Shown: positions 23,361 to 34,873 of the stretch, in pieces | Layout: each line of letters begins with the position of its first letter | Numbering within the stretch: the first letter of the stretch is position 1 | From: Austropuccinia psidii | Lineage: Eukaryota; Basidiomycota; Pucciniomycetes; Pucciniales; Sphaerophragmiaceae | Direction: 5' to 3' | DNA length: 64,000 nucleotides | Assembly: GCA_023105745.1 (NCBI GenBank) | Contig: JALGQZ010000018.1 | Location: 15,509,773-15,573,772 of the forward strand | The notes under the pieces: generated by a model | What the model was told of the DNA's origin: nothing | Seen by the model: the letters and a program-made list of their open reading frames with translations, nothing else | The model's database searches: none | Program-made: the position numbers and the translations under genes

Positions 23361-24711
23361 TGTCACAGGGGCTCTTATGGAAGCAAGAGGGCCTGGCACT
23401 CAGGAACCAAGAACTCACTTGGAGGGCTCCAAAGATGATAAGAAATACTACGGGATATATTTCTTAAGCAGGAATAAGGGAAAGGACAAATATTCCAAAG
23501 ATAAAAAGAATAATAAGAATGAAGCCAGAGGTCAAAGATAAAAGAAAGCCAAAAGCCAAGAAGCCAAACAAGTGAATCCTCAATTCACTGTTTCAACCTG
23601 CCAGAAAGAGCAATGGAATTAGTAAAGGATATGACCACCAATATCCACTGACAGGCAAAGAAAGAAAGAGAAAAGGTGCTAATGACTGACTTAAGATTAT
23701 CAGTATTAACTTTAATAATGTAAAAGAAAATAGAGACAAAAATAAATCCAATATATTAATTAACTGGGGAAAAAGTCCCCAGGTGCTGAGAGGTGGCCAG
23801 TATATGTGAAAAACTGAAAGATTGATCCTGAAGGTGGATCACTAGCTGTATTGTCCGAATCGGGCCAATACAGTTCTGGCCATCTTGAAATTGAACTGTG
23901 TGATTGAATTCCCACAGTGGAATATGAATTGGTCCAATTGGGCCAAGTACATACAGGTTGATTGATTGCCGCCTGTATGAACCAATTGAGTTGTCCAAGG
24001 AGTATTGAAATACTTGATGCCTTGACAACTGATTGAAATGATGGAATACCTCTTAGAATGAATCTTGGAAGAATCCTGAATGAGAGTACCAACCCAACTC
24101 CTGCATAGCCAGGTGGTTGGAGTCCTTGAATGGTCTTCTGCTTGCCGTCATGGATTACCAAACTGATGAGTCCAAAAGTCCTCCTTTGAAATGGGCGTTG
24201 GATTTTGGTGCCTTGAGTTGAGAAGGTGGAATTGAGTCCTGAAAACGTCACCATTGAATTGCTGAGCAAAAATGGTGCATAATGGTATGTAACACCATAT
24301 ATGCACCACTCCTGCAACCTTGAGTACGGGGTGCATGGAGGAATGGAAGAATCTTCCTTAAGTTGAGGGAAAAGCTTGATGAACTGATTTTGGTTGCCCC
24401 TGGTGGTTTCCAGAGGCCATGATGGAGATATTGGTCCATAGTGGTCCATGGCCAAAAATGAGTCCTACGTGATTTATGGCCAAAAGGGTGTCCAAGGAAT
24501 TTTTGGCCAATTTTTGCTCAGGTGGGCCCAGATGTGGTTTGGGACCCACCTGGCCTTGGGGGCTAGGTGGTTGCCCCCTTTGGCTTTATTGGATTAGGCC
24601 AAAAGGGGCCAATGGGCCATAAATGATATGATGTGGCCAATTGGCCCCAACTTGGCTCCAGGTTGGATTGCCGCAACCATCAAGGAGGAGGGTCAACTCG
24701 TGGTCGTGACA
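23361..24711 (-). repeat. 5' LTR of element B (1351 bp)
   Basis: It matches 15152-16803 almost base for base, apart from two deletions. One of about 28 bp falls between GGCCAATTTT repeats (near 24505) and one of about 280 bp between CCAAAAGGGGCC repeats (near 24600). Both have short direct repeats at the break, as expected from slippage or repair after insertion. Confidence 0.92.
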
Positions 24712-24815
24712 GGTAGATCCTTGTAGCTATATTTAAAACTGTTCTTATTGTGTTGCAGTAATAGTGTTATATTGTATTTACTGCTTTTGAGCTACTACAT
24801 AGAATCAATCTGACA

Positions 24816-26187
24816 TTTTGGGGTAATGTGTGTGCTTTTAGCCTATTATAAACCCATTCCAGCACTTTTGGAAGGTTTTTTTAGTATAAACAAAAATATA
24901 ATTTCAATATTTGCTTCATTTTTAATCTAAGTTTACATTTCTTATTATAAACATAATATATACTTATATTTATATATTATATTTTTGTATCTTTTAGTGA
25001 TTATACACTTCAAAGCTTTAAAATTGCAATTTTTCACAAAAATAAATAATAATAACTCATTAGTAGTAATTACTCAGAGTTATTTCAATTTACAGGTTGT
25101 ATATTTAGATAAAAAATTCCTGTTTTTCAAAGTTGTGTAAAAATTAACTGAAATCATAATAATTAGTGTGGATCAACACTAAATATCTAAATAATAATTT
25201 TGTAATTATTTCAATTCTTCAATTTTCAAGTTGAATTTTATTGAATTATTTCTTTTACTCAAGTTGAAAAAAAATTGATTCAAATTTTTTTGATGAATAA
25301 TCAAAAAGTAAATGAAAATTGATAATAATAAGGAATTATTATTAATAATCCAAAGTAACTTTGATACACAAATTGTGTATTGAAATGAAAATAATATCAT
25401 TTTTTACAAAATTGTGTAAAAAGTAATTGAAATAATAATATTTAGTGAGAAACCAACAATAAATATTTGAATAATGAATTTAATATTATTACAATTCCTC
25501 AATATTTAAGCTAATATTATTGAATAAACTCTTTTTGTACTCAAATAGATGAGAAAGCTGATTAAAATTTGTTTTTTTTTTGATAAATAACTAAATGAAA
25601 ACCAAAAAAACCAAAACCAACCTAATTATACAAAAAGGTTATTGTAAAATTAAGATATTGAATTTTTTTTTCTTCGAAAGAGAAATAAGAACTGAAAATT
25701 GAACTATTGAAAAATAGGTTTCCATTTCAATAAGTGAATAAATTATTTTGGAAATAAATGTTTCAGAAAATTAATTTACTTATAAACATAAGTAAAAAAA
25801 AATCTTGAAAGCTGTTATTTTATCAAAAAATTAATAAATAAATTATTTTGAAAAATAAAATTACCAAAAATTGAACCAAATACAGAAGAAATAACAGAAG
25901 AATATTGAGTTCTTTTTTATTTAAATTGAATTACAAATGCTTCTATATTTTCCTTTAAGTGAAGAAAGAAGAATTCAACTTGAGACACAATCACAGAAAT
26001 ATCCATCTGTAAACCAAAAAGGTTGGCTCAACAAGACAGGTTGAAAATAAAAAAAGTTTATAACACATTTATAAAATCCAAACTCAAATTTCCAAAGAGT
26101 CTAAAACCACAATCTGAAAAAAGGCCTTCTAAAAGTAAATAAACCTAGGAAAATGTAGCATTTTTTGTCTTTTGTCATTTTTTTGAA
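24816..26187 (+). other. Leader of element O, AT-rich
   Basis: It follows the 5' LTR and starts TTTTGGGGTAATG, a possible primer-binding start like the TTTGGGGGCC of element C. The rest is AT-rich without a gene and contains a direct duplication at about 25115-25590. Confidence 0.5.
25115..25590. repeat. Imperfect direct duplication, offset about 280 bp
   Basis: The block from TTGTGTAAAA (25133) through CAATTCTTCAATTTTCAAG and TACTCAAGTTGA to TTTGATGAATAA recurs from 25412 in the same order with many changes. The unit is about 180-190 bases. Its role is unknown. Confidence 0.55.
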
Positions 26188-29100
26188 ATGGAAACTCCAT
26201 TTCTCGTAAATCTTGGATACTTAAGAAATAAGCCAGGAATCTGGAAAGGGAGAAATAGAAGAGGAAGAAGACAACCACCTTCTTCATCAAATTACCAGCA
26301 AGGACCTTACCATCAGTATACTCCTGCTCAAAGTCCCATGAAAAATCAAATTCAACCAGGTCCAACCAAAATACTTGTGAGCCTGTGAGATATGTATGAC
26401 ATACCCATAAGGGCACAAACAATTTTTTATACAGTCTATTTAGTTTTAAGCAGACTTATCAATTGAACTTAAAACAAAAAATAAGTATAACTTTTTTTGG
26501 ATAAACAAAGATATAATTATTATTTCATTTTTGGATTAGACAACAAAAAGAACCTAGGGTAGACCCATAGGGTGCTATACCCAAAAGAAAATATTTCTTA
26601 TGCTATTAGAAGCTTGAAGACTCTCACAGTAAAACTGAAACTTTTTCAATTTTTTTTAATATTGTTAAATTTAAGCTTAAATAAGCTCAAATGTAAAGTT
26701 GTATAAGGTTTATGCAGAATTTCCAAAATTTTGGTTAAAATCAAGCTGTTGTGTATATTTATTGAATTGGCTAAGGAGTTTCCATACAGAATGTAAATAC
26801 GGCTTGAGCTCATTTTAAAGTGTCTGATGCCATAGTATGGCTTTAAATAAATAAAAGGGCAAAAAACACACAGAAAGGTGGGAAAAATTATCAAGACCAA
26901 ACAGAGCCAGGGTACCCAAATTTTGGGATATGCAAAGACTCAATTGAGGCTTTCCATCTGTATTAAAGGATTTTCAACCTTCTTTAAGCTTTAAGATTAG
27001 ACTTTGATCAAAAAATTCAAGTTTAAACTGGTTTTATCCCAGTTTGGACAGGAATCACAAGCTGCCAAAGGGTAAATCCCAATATGCAAGGCTGTAATCA
27101 AGGTTTTGAGAGCTGTCAAAGCTGGAACAAGCTTAAAGGCTTAAACTTATAAGTGTTAGAAACTTATAAAAAGTTAAGGTTTGGTGTGTCTTGCTATTCT
27201 ATGTGGAAAAATAGCAATAACCTCAAAAGTTCATCTAAAATCCAATTCTTAATAGATGTTCTTGAAAACTTTACACAGATTACAAATCAATGCTATCTGT
27301 GTATAAATTGAATTTTAAGTATTTTTTTCAAACAGGTTTAATTGGTAATTAGCCTTAAAACTAATCTTTTTATTTATACTTAAAGAAAATCACAATTTCT
27401 TTGAAAATTAATTAATAATTTAGCTCAAGAGATTTATGCTTGAAATTGTGTTTTTAAGTTGTTCATGTGATTAAATTTAATATAAAGAAAATTAGTTTAT
27501 ATTTAAACTTAAAATAATTAATTCAAAAGAGGATTAAAGCTACTTGGAGTTATGAATAACACTGGTAGCTTTAAATTGGAATTAAAAATAAGTTACCTTA
27601 ATTTATGAACCTTTTTTTCAGGATGGTTTTTTCAGTTATGACTTCAGCATGCTCTCTATATTCATTATGAATCATGAGAGCTTCTCTGAAGGCATAAAAA
27701 GAGCCTTTACATGACTGTCTTTGCCAAAAACCAATTATCATTCCAATCATATTTGACATTTAAACAGGTAAAGTTTAATTAAATATAAAATCTTATTATT
27801 AAAGGTATTTCTTTTGAATTTTACTCTTTATAATTCTTAATTTAAATAAGTGAAATCATAGAAATCAGATTATTGTTGTAAGAAATCCACCACTTCCTCT
27901 TAAAAGCTCATAAATATTCTTTTTTATCATGAAAAATTGTTTTATCTTTTAAAATGTTGATTTTTGGTGTGATTTTAACATATAAGCATCGTTTAATACT
28001 ATAACTGTTGTTGTTAGACTTTTGGTATTTAATAAATATTATGAGTAAGTTTTCTCTAAAGCTCTATATCTCCTTTATTCAGTATCAGTTTTTTTATATA
28101 GAATTTTTCCATAAGAACTATCTCTGCACAGTGTGTGTGATATTTATTTTATAAATAATATTTATATTGTGTATTAGTGGTTAAATATTGATATTTTCCA
28201 GATATGATTGTCTCATTAAGAGCTTTTTAAATTCTGATTATTAAAACTGTCAGCGACTATAATAATAAGAGAATAAGTGTAAATATTCTTTATTATTAAA
28301 TTACTTAATAATAATTATACTAATTTTTGGTTATAATATTGAATTATATTATATTTTGTACTGAGGACAGTCATTGTACTCTTGATATTTTTTATTATCA
28401 TCAAGAGTTTCATAGAAAAAAATTACAAAATTGGATATATGCAAGGAGAGTGACTCATATGAATCTACTTCCAAATGAATTGTTCAAATGGAGTATGGAA
28501 AACAAAATTCTCACCATGACAGAATCATGGGAAGAAATTGTAATAATGGGTCAGGAAATCATACTCAATCTAATGACTTTCCAAAAGTTTCTGAAAGATA
28601 TGAAAAGTTTGACTCTCAAAAGATATTTTATACTATTATAAAAGAAAGCAACCTGAATCAGTGGAAATAAGGAAGAAATAAAAGCCATAGAGAATTCTAG
28701 GCATATAGAAGAGCCCAATCCAATTCAGGGACATCAAGGCATGGAGGAAGAGATTCTACGTTCCCCACAGAAGTCAAACAGTTACAGGACTTGAAACCCA
28801 ATGGGAAATTCTTCCAGGACTCTCCAGTAATCCCTGGTAGATTACAGAAGAGGACATGGATACCAAATGGAAGACAAGAATTTTTTAAGATAGGAGAGGA
28901 AAGAATAAGATGGTTGAATGAAATTAGTCCAAGAGGTACCCAAATCCAAAAAAGGTGATGTACCCACCAATATTGCTGCTAGCTCATAATCAATTGATCC
29001 TCAGATTATGACTATTTATCATAAAATACCCCCTCAGAATTTTGAAACCAATGATCCCAGAGGTAGTAGTTTCATATGATCCAACATGGGAAAATTCATG

Positions 29101-30520
29101 AAATGGACATATGATCATGTACAAGAAGTGAGTTCAGAAATGAAAACACTAAAAGAAGGAAATTCCTTCCAATATAAAGTAATCAAAGAATTAAACACAA
29201 AACTAGCCAGAATTCAGGCAGAATTTGAAAAAAACAATAGAAAGTTGAACTAAATGCTAAAGGAAAAACAGAGTATGAGAAGGGAACTAAGAAATGTCCA
29301 GAAGAAGCAGGAAAACCTTGGAAAAGAGGTTAATTACCTCTATGGGAAAGAGGAACAAGAAGAAATTTTCTTCCCTCACACAAACCAAGGTGATGCACCC
29401 ATAATTCACAACTTCCAAAAAGTATAAGAGGAAGAAAAATAAGAAAATCAAGTTCCTGCATACTAGGAGGCAAGGTTTAAGTCTGAGTCTATTTACCAAG
29501 ATGGGAAAAACCTCAGTTAATATGAGAAACAAGCAGTGAATCAATTACCTGAAGTGGTAAACTGGCCTAAACTCTCAGGAATTGGGGAATATGATCACAT
29601 GGAACTCCAGTATTATAGTGATAGAATTTTTGTCGATTTCCCAGAGATACAAGACTACTGGATCACCACAAGACTCAACACTGCACTCAGAGGCCATGCA
29701 AAAATATGGTAAACTGAAATGAAATTAATACATTGCAGGAACAGATTGCCATGGTGAGGAAACCAAAAATCCAAAATTACAGCAATGGTAATTGGATTTG
29801 GCAAAAAACCATATCTTTTGAGAGTGACAGATACTCTACAGAAAAAGACCCTTATGAAGGGGGTCTTAAACAAACCAGAAGACTCAAATCTATTGATCCA
29901 AAAATTAAAATAGAGATGAGAAATAACAAGCTTTTGAAAAACCTTCCAGGAGACTTAGAACATGCGGTAAAGTGCAGATGTAGCAAAATAAGCAGCATTG
30001 ATGATGTAACAAATGTCATACAATATTTCATAAGAAAGACCTCAATTGGAAGTAGTTAACCCTATGGGTCATATGATAGAAGAGGAAAAAAAATCTCCTG
30101 ATGGAAAAAGACATCAAACCTACCAATGGTGGAGAAGCACCAAAGAGGATAAATACATGTCATAGCTGTGGTTCACCTGAACACTATGCAAATGATTGTC
30201 CCAAGGGAAAAAAGAAAGTATTTTCAATATAGAAAGAGTCAGTAGAATTACCCATAGAGTACCAATCTGACCCTGAAAGTATGAACAATGGGCTAAGAGA
30301 AGGATTTGGAGACTGAATCAGAGCCTTTTGAGAAATATTTATTGGATTATGAGGAGGAGAAACCAAAATAAGTCCTAGAAAGATCTTTTAATCCTGAATT
30401 AAGTCAACCTAAAAATGGCTAAGAGCTTAGTGGGAGAACCACTGAGACCAAGGAATATTTGGAAAAACTCAAAATGGGAATGGCCTTTATTCATGGAGAA
30501 AAATCAAAGCTTGATAAGTA
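26188..30520 (+). pseudogene. Element O gag, interrupted and decayed
   Basis: The N-terminal part (26188-26375) is basic and Gln/Pro-rich (KGRNRRGRRQPPS). It breaks at the D-type LTR and resumes at about 28433, where the frame continues as DICKESDSYES. Many stops follow. A capsid segment is clear at about 29550-29715 (WPKLSGIGEYDHMEL), resembling the WPHFSGEGEYDNMEF of element C. A knuckle CHSCGSPEHYANDC (30158-30199) has Cx2Cx4Hx4C spacing. The frame reaches 30520, where a Tc1 element splits it from the protease part. It is too broken to yield protein. Confidence 0.75.
26376..28427 (+). repeat. D-type LTR inside the gag of element O
   Basis: It starts TGTGAGCCTGTGAGATATG and ends near CATAGAAAAAAATTACA. 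Its first kilobase is the reverse complement of the D-type LTR at 49878-52610, in the same order, which fixes the start. Flanking gag reads on across it, so it looks like a solo LTR. The flanks ATACT (before) and AAATT (after) do not match perfectly, so the 3' end or the duplication is uncertain. Confidence 0.65.
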
Positions 30521-31070
30521 CAGTGGGCTACAGAAAACACCCAAATGCTGTAGATAAATTCTCAACCTCTGGGCCCGCGCGCCCCAATTTTTTCCCACTT
30601 TCTTTTTTTTTCAATTTGTCCAAGTATCTTCATACTTGTTTTTTTTCATTTTATTGATTCATTCCTCAAACGACTTGCTGAATCATCAAAATGATTCTTG
30701 TTTCTGTTTCTAATCACACTACTCATCTCTTCGACATCTTATCCAATCTTTTGACTTCTATTAAATCAAAAATGATTATTTCAACCTTGAAATCAACTTC
30801 ATTTGTTTCGCTTATCGTCTATGATGACGATGATCACTCAAGGTGAGCTATTTCATCTTTTTCAAAGTCTTGGCTTATATTTCACTGAACCATTTATATT
30901 GTCTTTTAAAGCAATATAAATTTTGTATGTAGTGTTGGCAATGATGTCTTCAAAGATCATTGCCATTTGCTGCTCAAGATACTGTATAACTTCTTTCGAT
31001 CATTGTAAGTTTTTTTTATATTCAAAATATTCATTAATTTAACTAAATTTTTTAATTGATAATTAATAGG

Positions 31071-32100
31071 ATGCCTCATCTCGATGAAGGCACTCGTGGA
31101 CTGATTGTGGGGTTACGTGAAGCAGGCTTATCAATTCGTGCAATTAGTCAAAAGCTCAACATTGCTACAACAAAAATACATGATACCATTAAAAAATATG
31201 AAGAACAACAAACTTTTAAAACCTTACCTATACCTGGATGACCGAGACAAATGCCAGCTTTTGAGAGTCGTAAACCAAAACCCACGCGAAAAGCTTGCAA
31301 ACATCAAAGAGATGAATACAGCTGAGGTCAGCATTGGAACAATTCGTAAAGCCATACATGAACTAGGCAAACGTTCATGTATAGCAGTGAAGAAACCTTA
31401 CCTTACTGAAAACCACATGGCTCGTCGACTCTGATTCGCCAGGGACCATCAACATTGGATGGTCAATGATTGGCGAGCAGTTATCTGGACTGATGAATTG
31501 GTTTTTGAATTGGGCAAGAAATCGATGCAAACAAGAGTGTGGCAATTACCGAACAATAAATATAATATCGATTTCATGCAGGTTAACCATCGCTCGGGTC
31601 GTCGGAGCGTTATGATATGGGGTGCCTTTTGTGGACAATTCCGATCTAACTTGATAATACCGCCAACACAACAACAAACAGCGCAAAACTTTGTTGATAA
31701 TGTTTACATACCAGGATTGATACCTTTCACTGAAGAACTTGAAGAACTTGGGCTTTACAAACGAGAAAACCTCATCCTCATGGAGGATGGGGCACCGATT
31801 CATTCAGCTCGAATCAGCACTGAATGGCAAGCAAACAATAACATTCAAAATCTCATTTGGCCGGCCAACTCACCGGATCTCAACCCCATCGAGAACCTCT
31901 GGTTCAAGATGAAGTATACAGTTACTACTCTTTACAATCCGAGAACCATGGACGAACTCCAAGAAGCAATTTGTATGGCCTGGGATTCAATCCCAGTGTC
32001 TCATCTGGATGCACTGCTTGCATCCATGCCACATAGGATGCAAGCAGTCATCCACAACAATGGTGCTCCAGTGCGATGGAAGGAGCAACCGAATTTCTGA
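31071..32100 (+). pseudogene. Tc1-type transposase, DD34E
   Basis: The start ATG at 31071 begins MPHLDEGTRG. An N-terminal helix-turn-helix (LREAGLSIRAISQKLNI) would bind the TIRs. A TGA at 31239-31241 (probably CGA to TGA) and a nearby frameshift break the linker; a second TGA at 31432-31434 has a similar look. From 31435 the catalytic domain is open to 32100. The triad is seen as WTDE, LMEDGAPIH and PDLNPIENLW, with 34 residues between the second Asp and the Glu, which places it in the Tc1 group. About 340 residues in total is normal for the family. The catalytic residues are intact, but three lesions make it inactive. Confidence 0.9.
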
Positions 32101-32284
32101 CTTTTCATATAAAAAAAGCTATTATTAAATTACACAAGAATATTATAATTTTGTTATGAATTATCTAGCGTATTATTAACATGAAATACAGATTTATTAT
32201 TGCAATGCTACTTAAACATTAAAAAACTGTGAGAAAAAAACTGAGAGCAAAAAAATTGTGTGAAAAAAAATAAACACAAAAAAA

Positions 32285-32327
32285 CAGTGCCCCAAGAAAG
32301 TGTTTGGATCTTTCTTGTAGGGCACTG
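32285..32327. repeat. Subterminal hairpin at right end of Tc1 element
   Basis: CAGTGCCCCAAGAAA is followed after about 10 bases by TTTCTTGTAGGGCACTG, an inverted repeat ending exactly at the element terminus. The left terminus has a shorter version (30528-30553). Confidence 0.75.
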
Positions 32328-32329
32328 TA

Positions 32330-34765
32330 CATTGAAAATACAAACCATCCTTTGATAGTTGACACAGGAGCAACTTGCTCAGTAGTAGCCAAGAGATACT
32401 TGGATAGACAATTCTCAATGTGGCATGCATAGATACTTGTAGCAAAATCAAGGGGCTTTAAAAGTGCTTCAGGAAAATTGAAGTCATTTGGAACAATTAA
32501 AAAAGTGATTATAATCCCCCACACGATGGGAAACCTCAGATTACCCACTGAATTCACAGTAATTAAAAATGCTGAGATTTATGGCTTCTTAATAGATACA
32601 GAATACCACCAAATCTATGTGAAACTTTGATATATGACCACATACCCAAACTGGTCACAAAATCTATTTAAAATAATCATACCTTAAAAATAATTACCTT
32701 AAAGCTACCAAAATGCCATAAATAGGCATAAAACCTGGTTTAACTTAAAAACCAATTAATAAACCTGTGAGATAAATTACATCATTGGATTCTCCATGGT
32801 AAAATACACATATACCATTTTTATGGCATATCTGTAAAGTCAATATTTAATGAGTTATAAGTAATAATATCTTAAAAAAAACATGAATCCTTTATTATTT
32901 CAAATACCAATGAAACAGCATGTAGAATAAATGGTACCATTGGAGTCTCCATAAAGCTCTACACATAAAACAATTAAGAAGCTAATCTCCAAAGTCAATA
33001 CTTAAGGAGTTAAGCTGAATATATGCACTTTTTTGGTCAATGCATATATTCAAGGATTTTAGCTAATATCTTTTGAAATATACATGATAGAGTGATGAAC
33101 CAAATATAAAGTCACCACTTAATTACTGTAGGATCACAGAAATGAGCTTTATTTCACAAGATACAAACAAGGTTAAAACCTGTAATGGATTATTGATTAA
33201 AATCAATAGAGCTGTTGACCACTTTGTTGTGAAAGTGGTCCAAACTTAAAGAGAAGTAGACAGTTGGATTCTACTAGCTCATTGGTGAATAATGATGTAT
33301 TTTGAATTACAATATTCAAGGTATAACCCCTTGAAATCATGGTTTGAAGTTTAAAATATTAAATTTCAACAGAAAAGATGAGTTACAAGAAAAATCATCA
33401 AAAATACAGTTTTGATGATGTAATGAAATTCTCTTAAACGTTTAATGAGGGCATGCCAAGCTATAAGAATACACTCTCAGAATATCTGTAGCGTGTATAA
33501 CTTAAAAGATATTACTGATCAAAGTTTAAGCTTAAATTTGATCATTTATGATCACTCACTGTAATCTTATTTTAAGTTTAACGGTCATATAAGTGATAAA
33601 ATTGATGAATACTATTATATTATGATTAATAATAATAAAATTCACGAAGTTTAGGCTTCTGCCAAGCCTATGATGGCATCAAACTTAAAGTTACAGTGAT
33701 AACTTTAAATAATGGCATAATTATGAGGTAAGATGGTTTGATCATGATGTAATCATCACCAAACCTTAAAATATTGATCAATTCTATTAGAAAACATCAG
33801 TACACGTCTACTAGAAGCCTTCTGGACTCTAGGAGGGAGGTATTTACTATAAATAGAGCTCTTTTTACTCTGTTTTCCCCTCAGACGCTTACAAAACATT
33901 AAATCATTAAATAAAAAGGTAATTTCTTTATTCTTTATATACAAAACTTTCATATTATTAAAGTCCAAAGGTAATCTTATTATAATCATCATCTCTGAGG
34001 TGATTATTACAATTATTTAATTTTTTTGTTTGAATTTCTCTTAAAAACCTCTATTCCACGTAAAATCAAGAAAAATTGTAATTTCTCTTAAATTTTATTG
34101 TAAGTACAATTTAAATAAGTTTTATCTACATTTTTGGCGTAAAATTATGCAAAATTATTATATTAAGCATTAAAAGTAGTTCATTTCTCTTATTATAATA
34201 ATTTTTCTCTATTATTACTTGAATAATTCTATAATTTATATAAATAGTGTTTATATTAATTTATAACTTTGGGATAGTAATATTATTGTTATTAATTGTT
34301 TTTTATTAATAAAAAAACAATTTCTTATGCCTTTATTATTTGTTGGTAACAATAATCAAGTGCTTTTAACTATATTAATTATCTTATATTAATATATTTA
34401 TTTATTATATTATTTTTTTATAATATAGTATATTATTATATTTATTTAATAATATAATCATTTTTACGCCATAATTATAATAATTCTTTATTATTATAAT
34501 TATTTTTATCTTATTTATTTCATTTATAAGGACATTCATCGTACAATAAGTAAAATATTAGTAATTTTTACTTATTGTTTCATAGTCAAATCTTACAATC
34601 TATGGCATAAGCATACATAATTCCACAGAGAATTACTTGAAAATTGGCGAAGAGAAAGAGAGGAAGCTTTACTTTAAAACTGAAAACCCCCATGAAATAA
34701 AAAGATATTCCAATAAAGAGTATCTGATAGAAGGTAATACGAAACCACCAGAAAAAGACAAGTGA
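32330..34765 (+). pseudogene. Element O retropepsin-like protease, split by solo LTR
   Basis: After the Tc1 element the frame gives IVDTGATCSVVAKRYL, an aspartic protease active site (D-T-G-A). A TAG near 32428 follows. The frame reaches GFLIDTEYHQ before the solo A LTR (32618-34597) and continues after it as YGISIHNSTENYLKIG, the usual segment downstream of the protease in this Gypsy lineage (compare LLIYGIDLHNNKDRYFTIG in element C). It ends at a TGA at 34763-34765. No reverse transcriptase follows; the next feature is the polypurine tract about 100 bases on. Protease would mature the Gag particle. Confidence 0.8.
32618..34597 (+). repeat. Solo LTR of family A
   Basis: This 1980-bp LTR starts TGTGAAACTTTG and ends AATCTTACA, with ATCTA on both sides (32613-32617 and 34598-34602). 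It aligns throughout with 1672-3640. The protease frame of element O reads on across it, so it is a clean insertion reduced to one LTR by recombination. The TATA box TATAAATAG is at 33848. Confidence 0.92.
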
Positions 34766-34859
34766 GTCATACTGGAGAGTAGTATAGATCTAAATACTCC
34801 TTTGAAAGGTTCTAAAGCCCCAAAGAGGACAAAAGAGTCTCATCACTGATGAGAATTAT

Positions 34860-34873
34860 TTAAAGGGAGGGTA
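34860..34873 (+). other. Polypurine tract of element O
   Basis: TTAAAGGGAGGGTA immediately precedes the 3' LTR start TGTGGGCC. Position and purines support the call. Confidence 0.55.

Larger units (their letters stand above)
15152..24711 (-). mobile_element. Full-length Ty3/Gypsy chromodomain element B
   Basis: LTRs at 15152-16803 and 23361-24711 start TGTCACAGGG on the plus strand and end GTGACA. GGTAG flanks both ends (15147-15151 and 24712-24716). On the minus strand the order is 5' LTR, leader, gag, pol (protease, RT, RNase H, integrase, chromodomain), polypurine tract and 3' LTR: a complete 9.56-kb element. By eye the LTRs differ at about sixteen positions over roughly 1.3 kb, apart from two deletions in the 5' copy, so insertion is recent. 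All coding frames are nevertheless broken. It sits in the 5' LTR of O. Confidence 0.92.
13267..24815 (+). repeat. 5' LTR of element O, split by TRIM and element B
   Basis: Left part 13267-15151 and right part 24717-24815 together match the 3' LTR at 34874-36350 in order. Without the TRIM, its duplicated AAAAC, element B and the duplicated GGTAG, the LTR is about 1515 bp against 1477 bp for the other copy. The shared tail GTATTTACTG-TTTTGAGCTACTACAT resumes just after element B. Confidence 0.85.
30521..32327 (+). mobile_element. Tc1-type (Tc1/mariner) DNA transposon
   Basis: An 1807-bp element sits between TA dinucleotides (30519-30520 and 32328-32329). The left end starts CAGTGGGCTACA and the right end, read inward on the minus strand, starts CAGTGCCCTACA. 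Each terminus also folds on itself (CTACAG with CTGTAG at the left; CAGTGCCC-CAAGAAA with TTTCTTG-GGGCACTG at the right). It carries one transposase gene. Removing it with one TA rejoins the gag and protease frame of element O. CpG is far commoner than in the host element, which fits a young insertion. Confidence 0.88.

Noticed and set aside
26371..28432. Perfect target duplication for the D-type LTR in O gag
   Set aside because: ATACT and AAATT agree at only three of five bases; not claimed.
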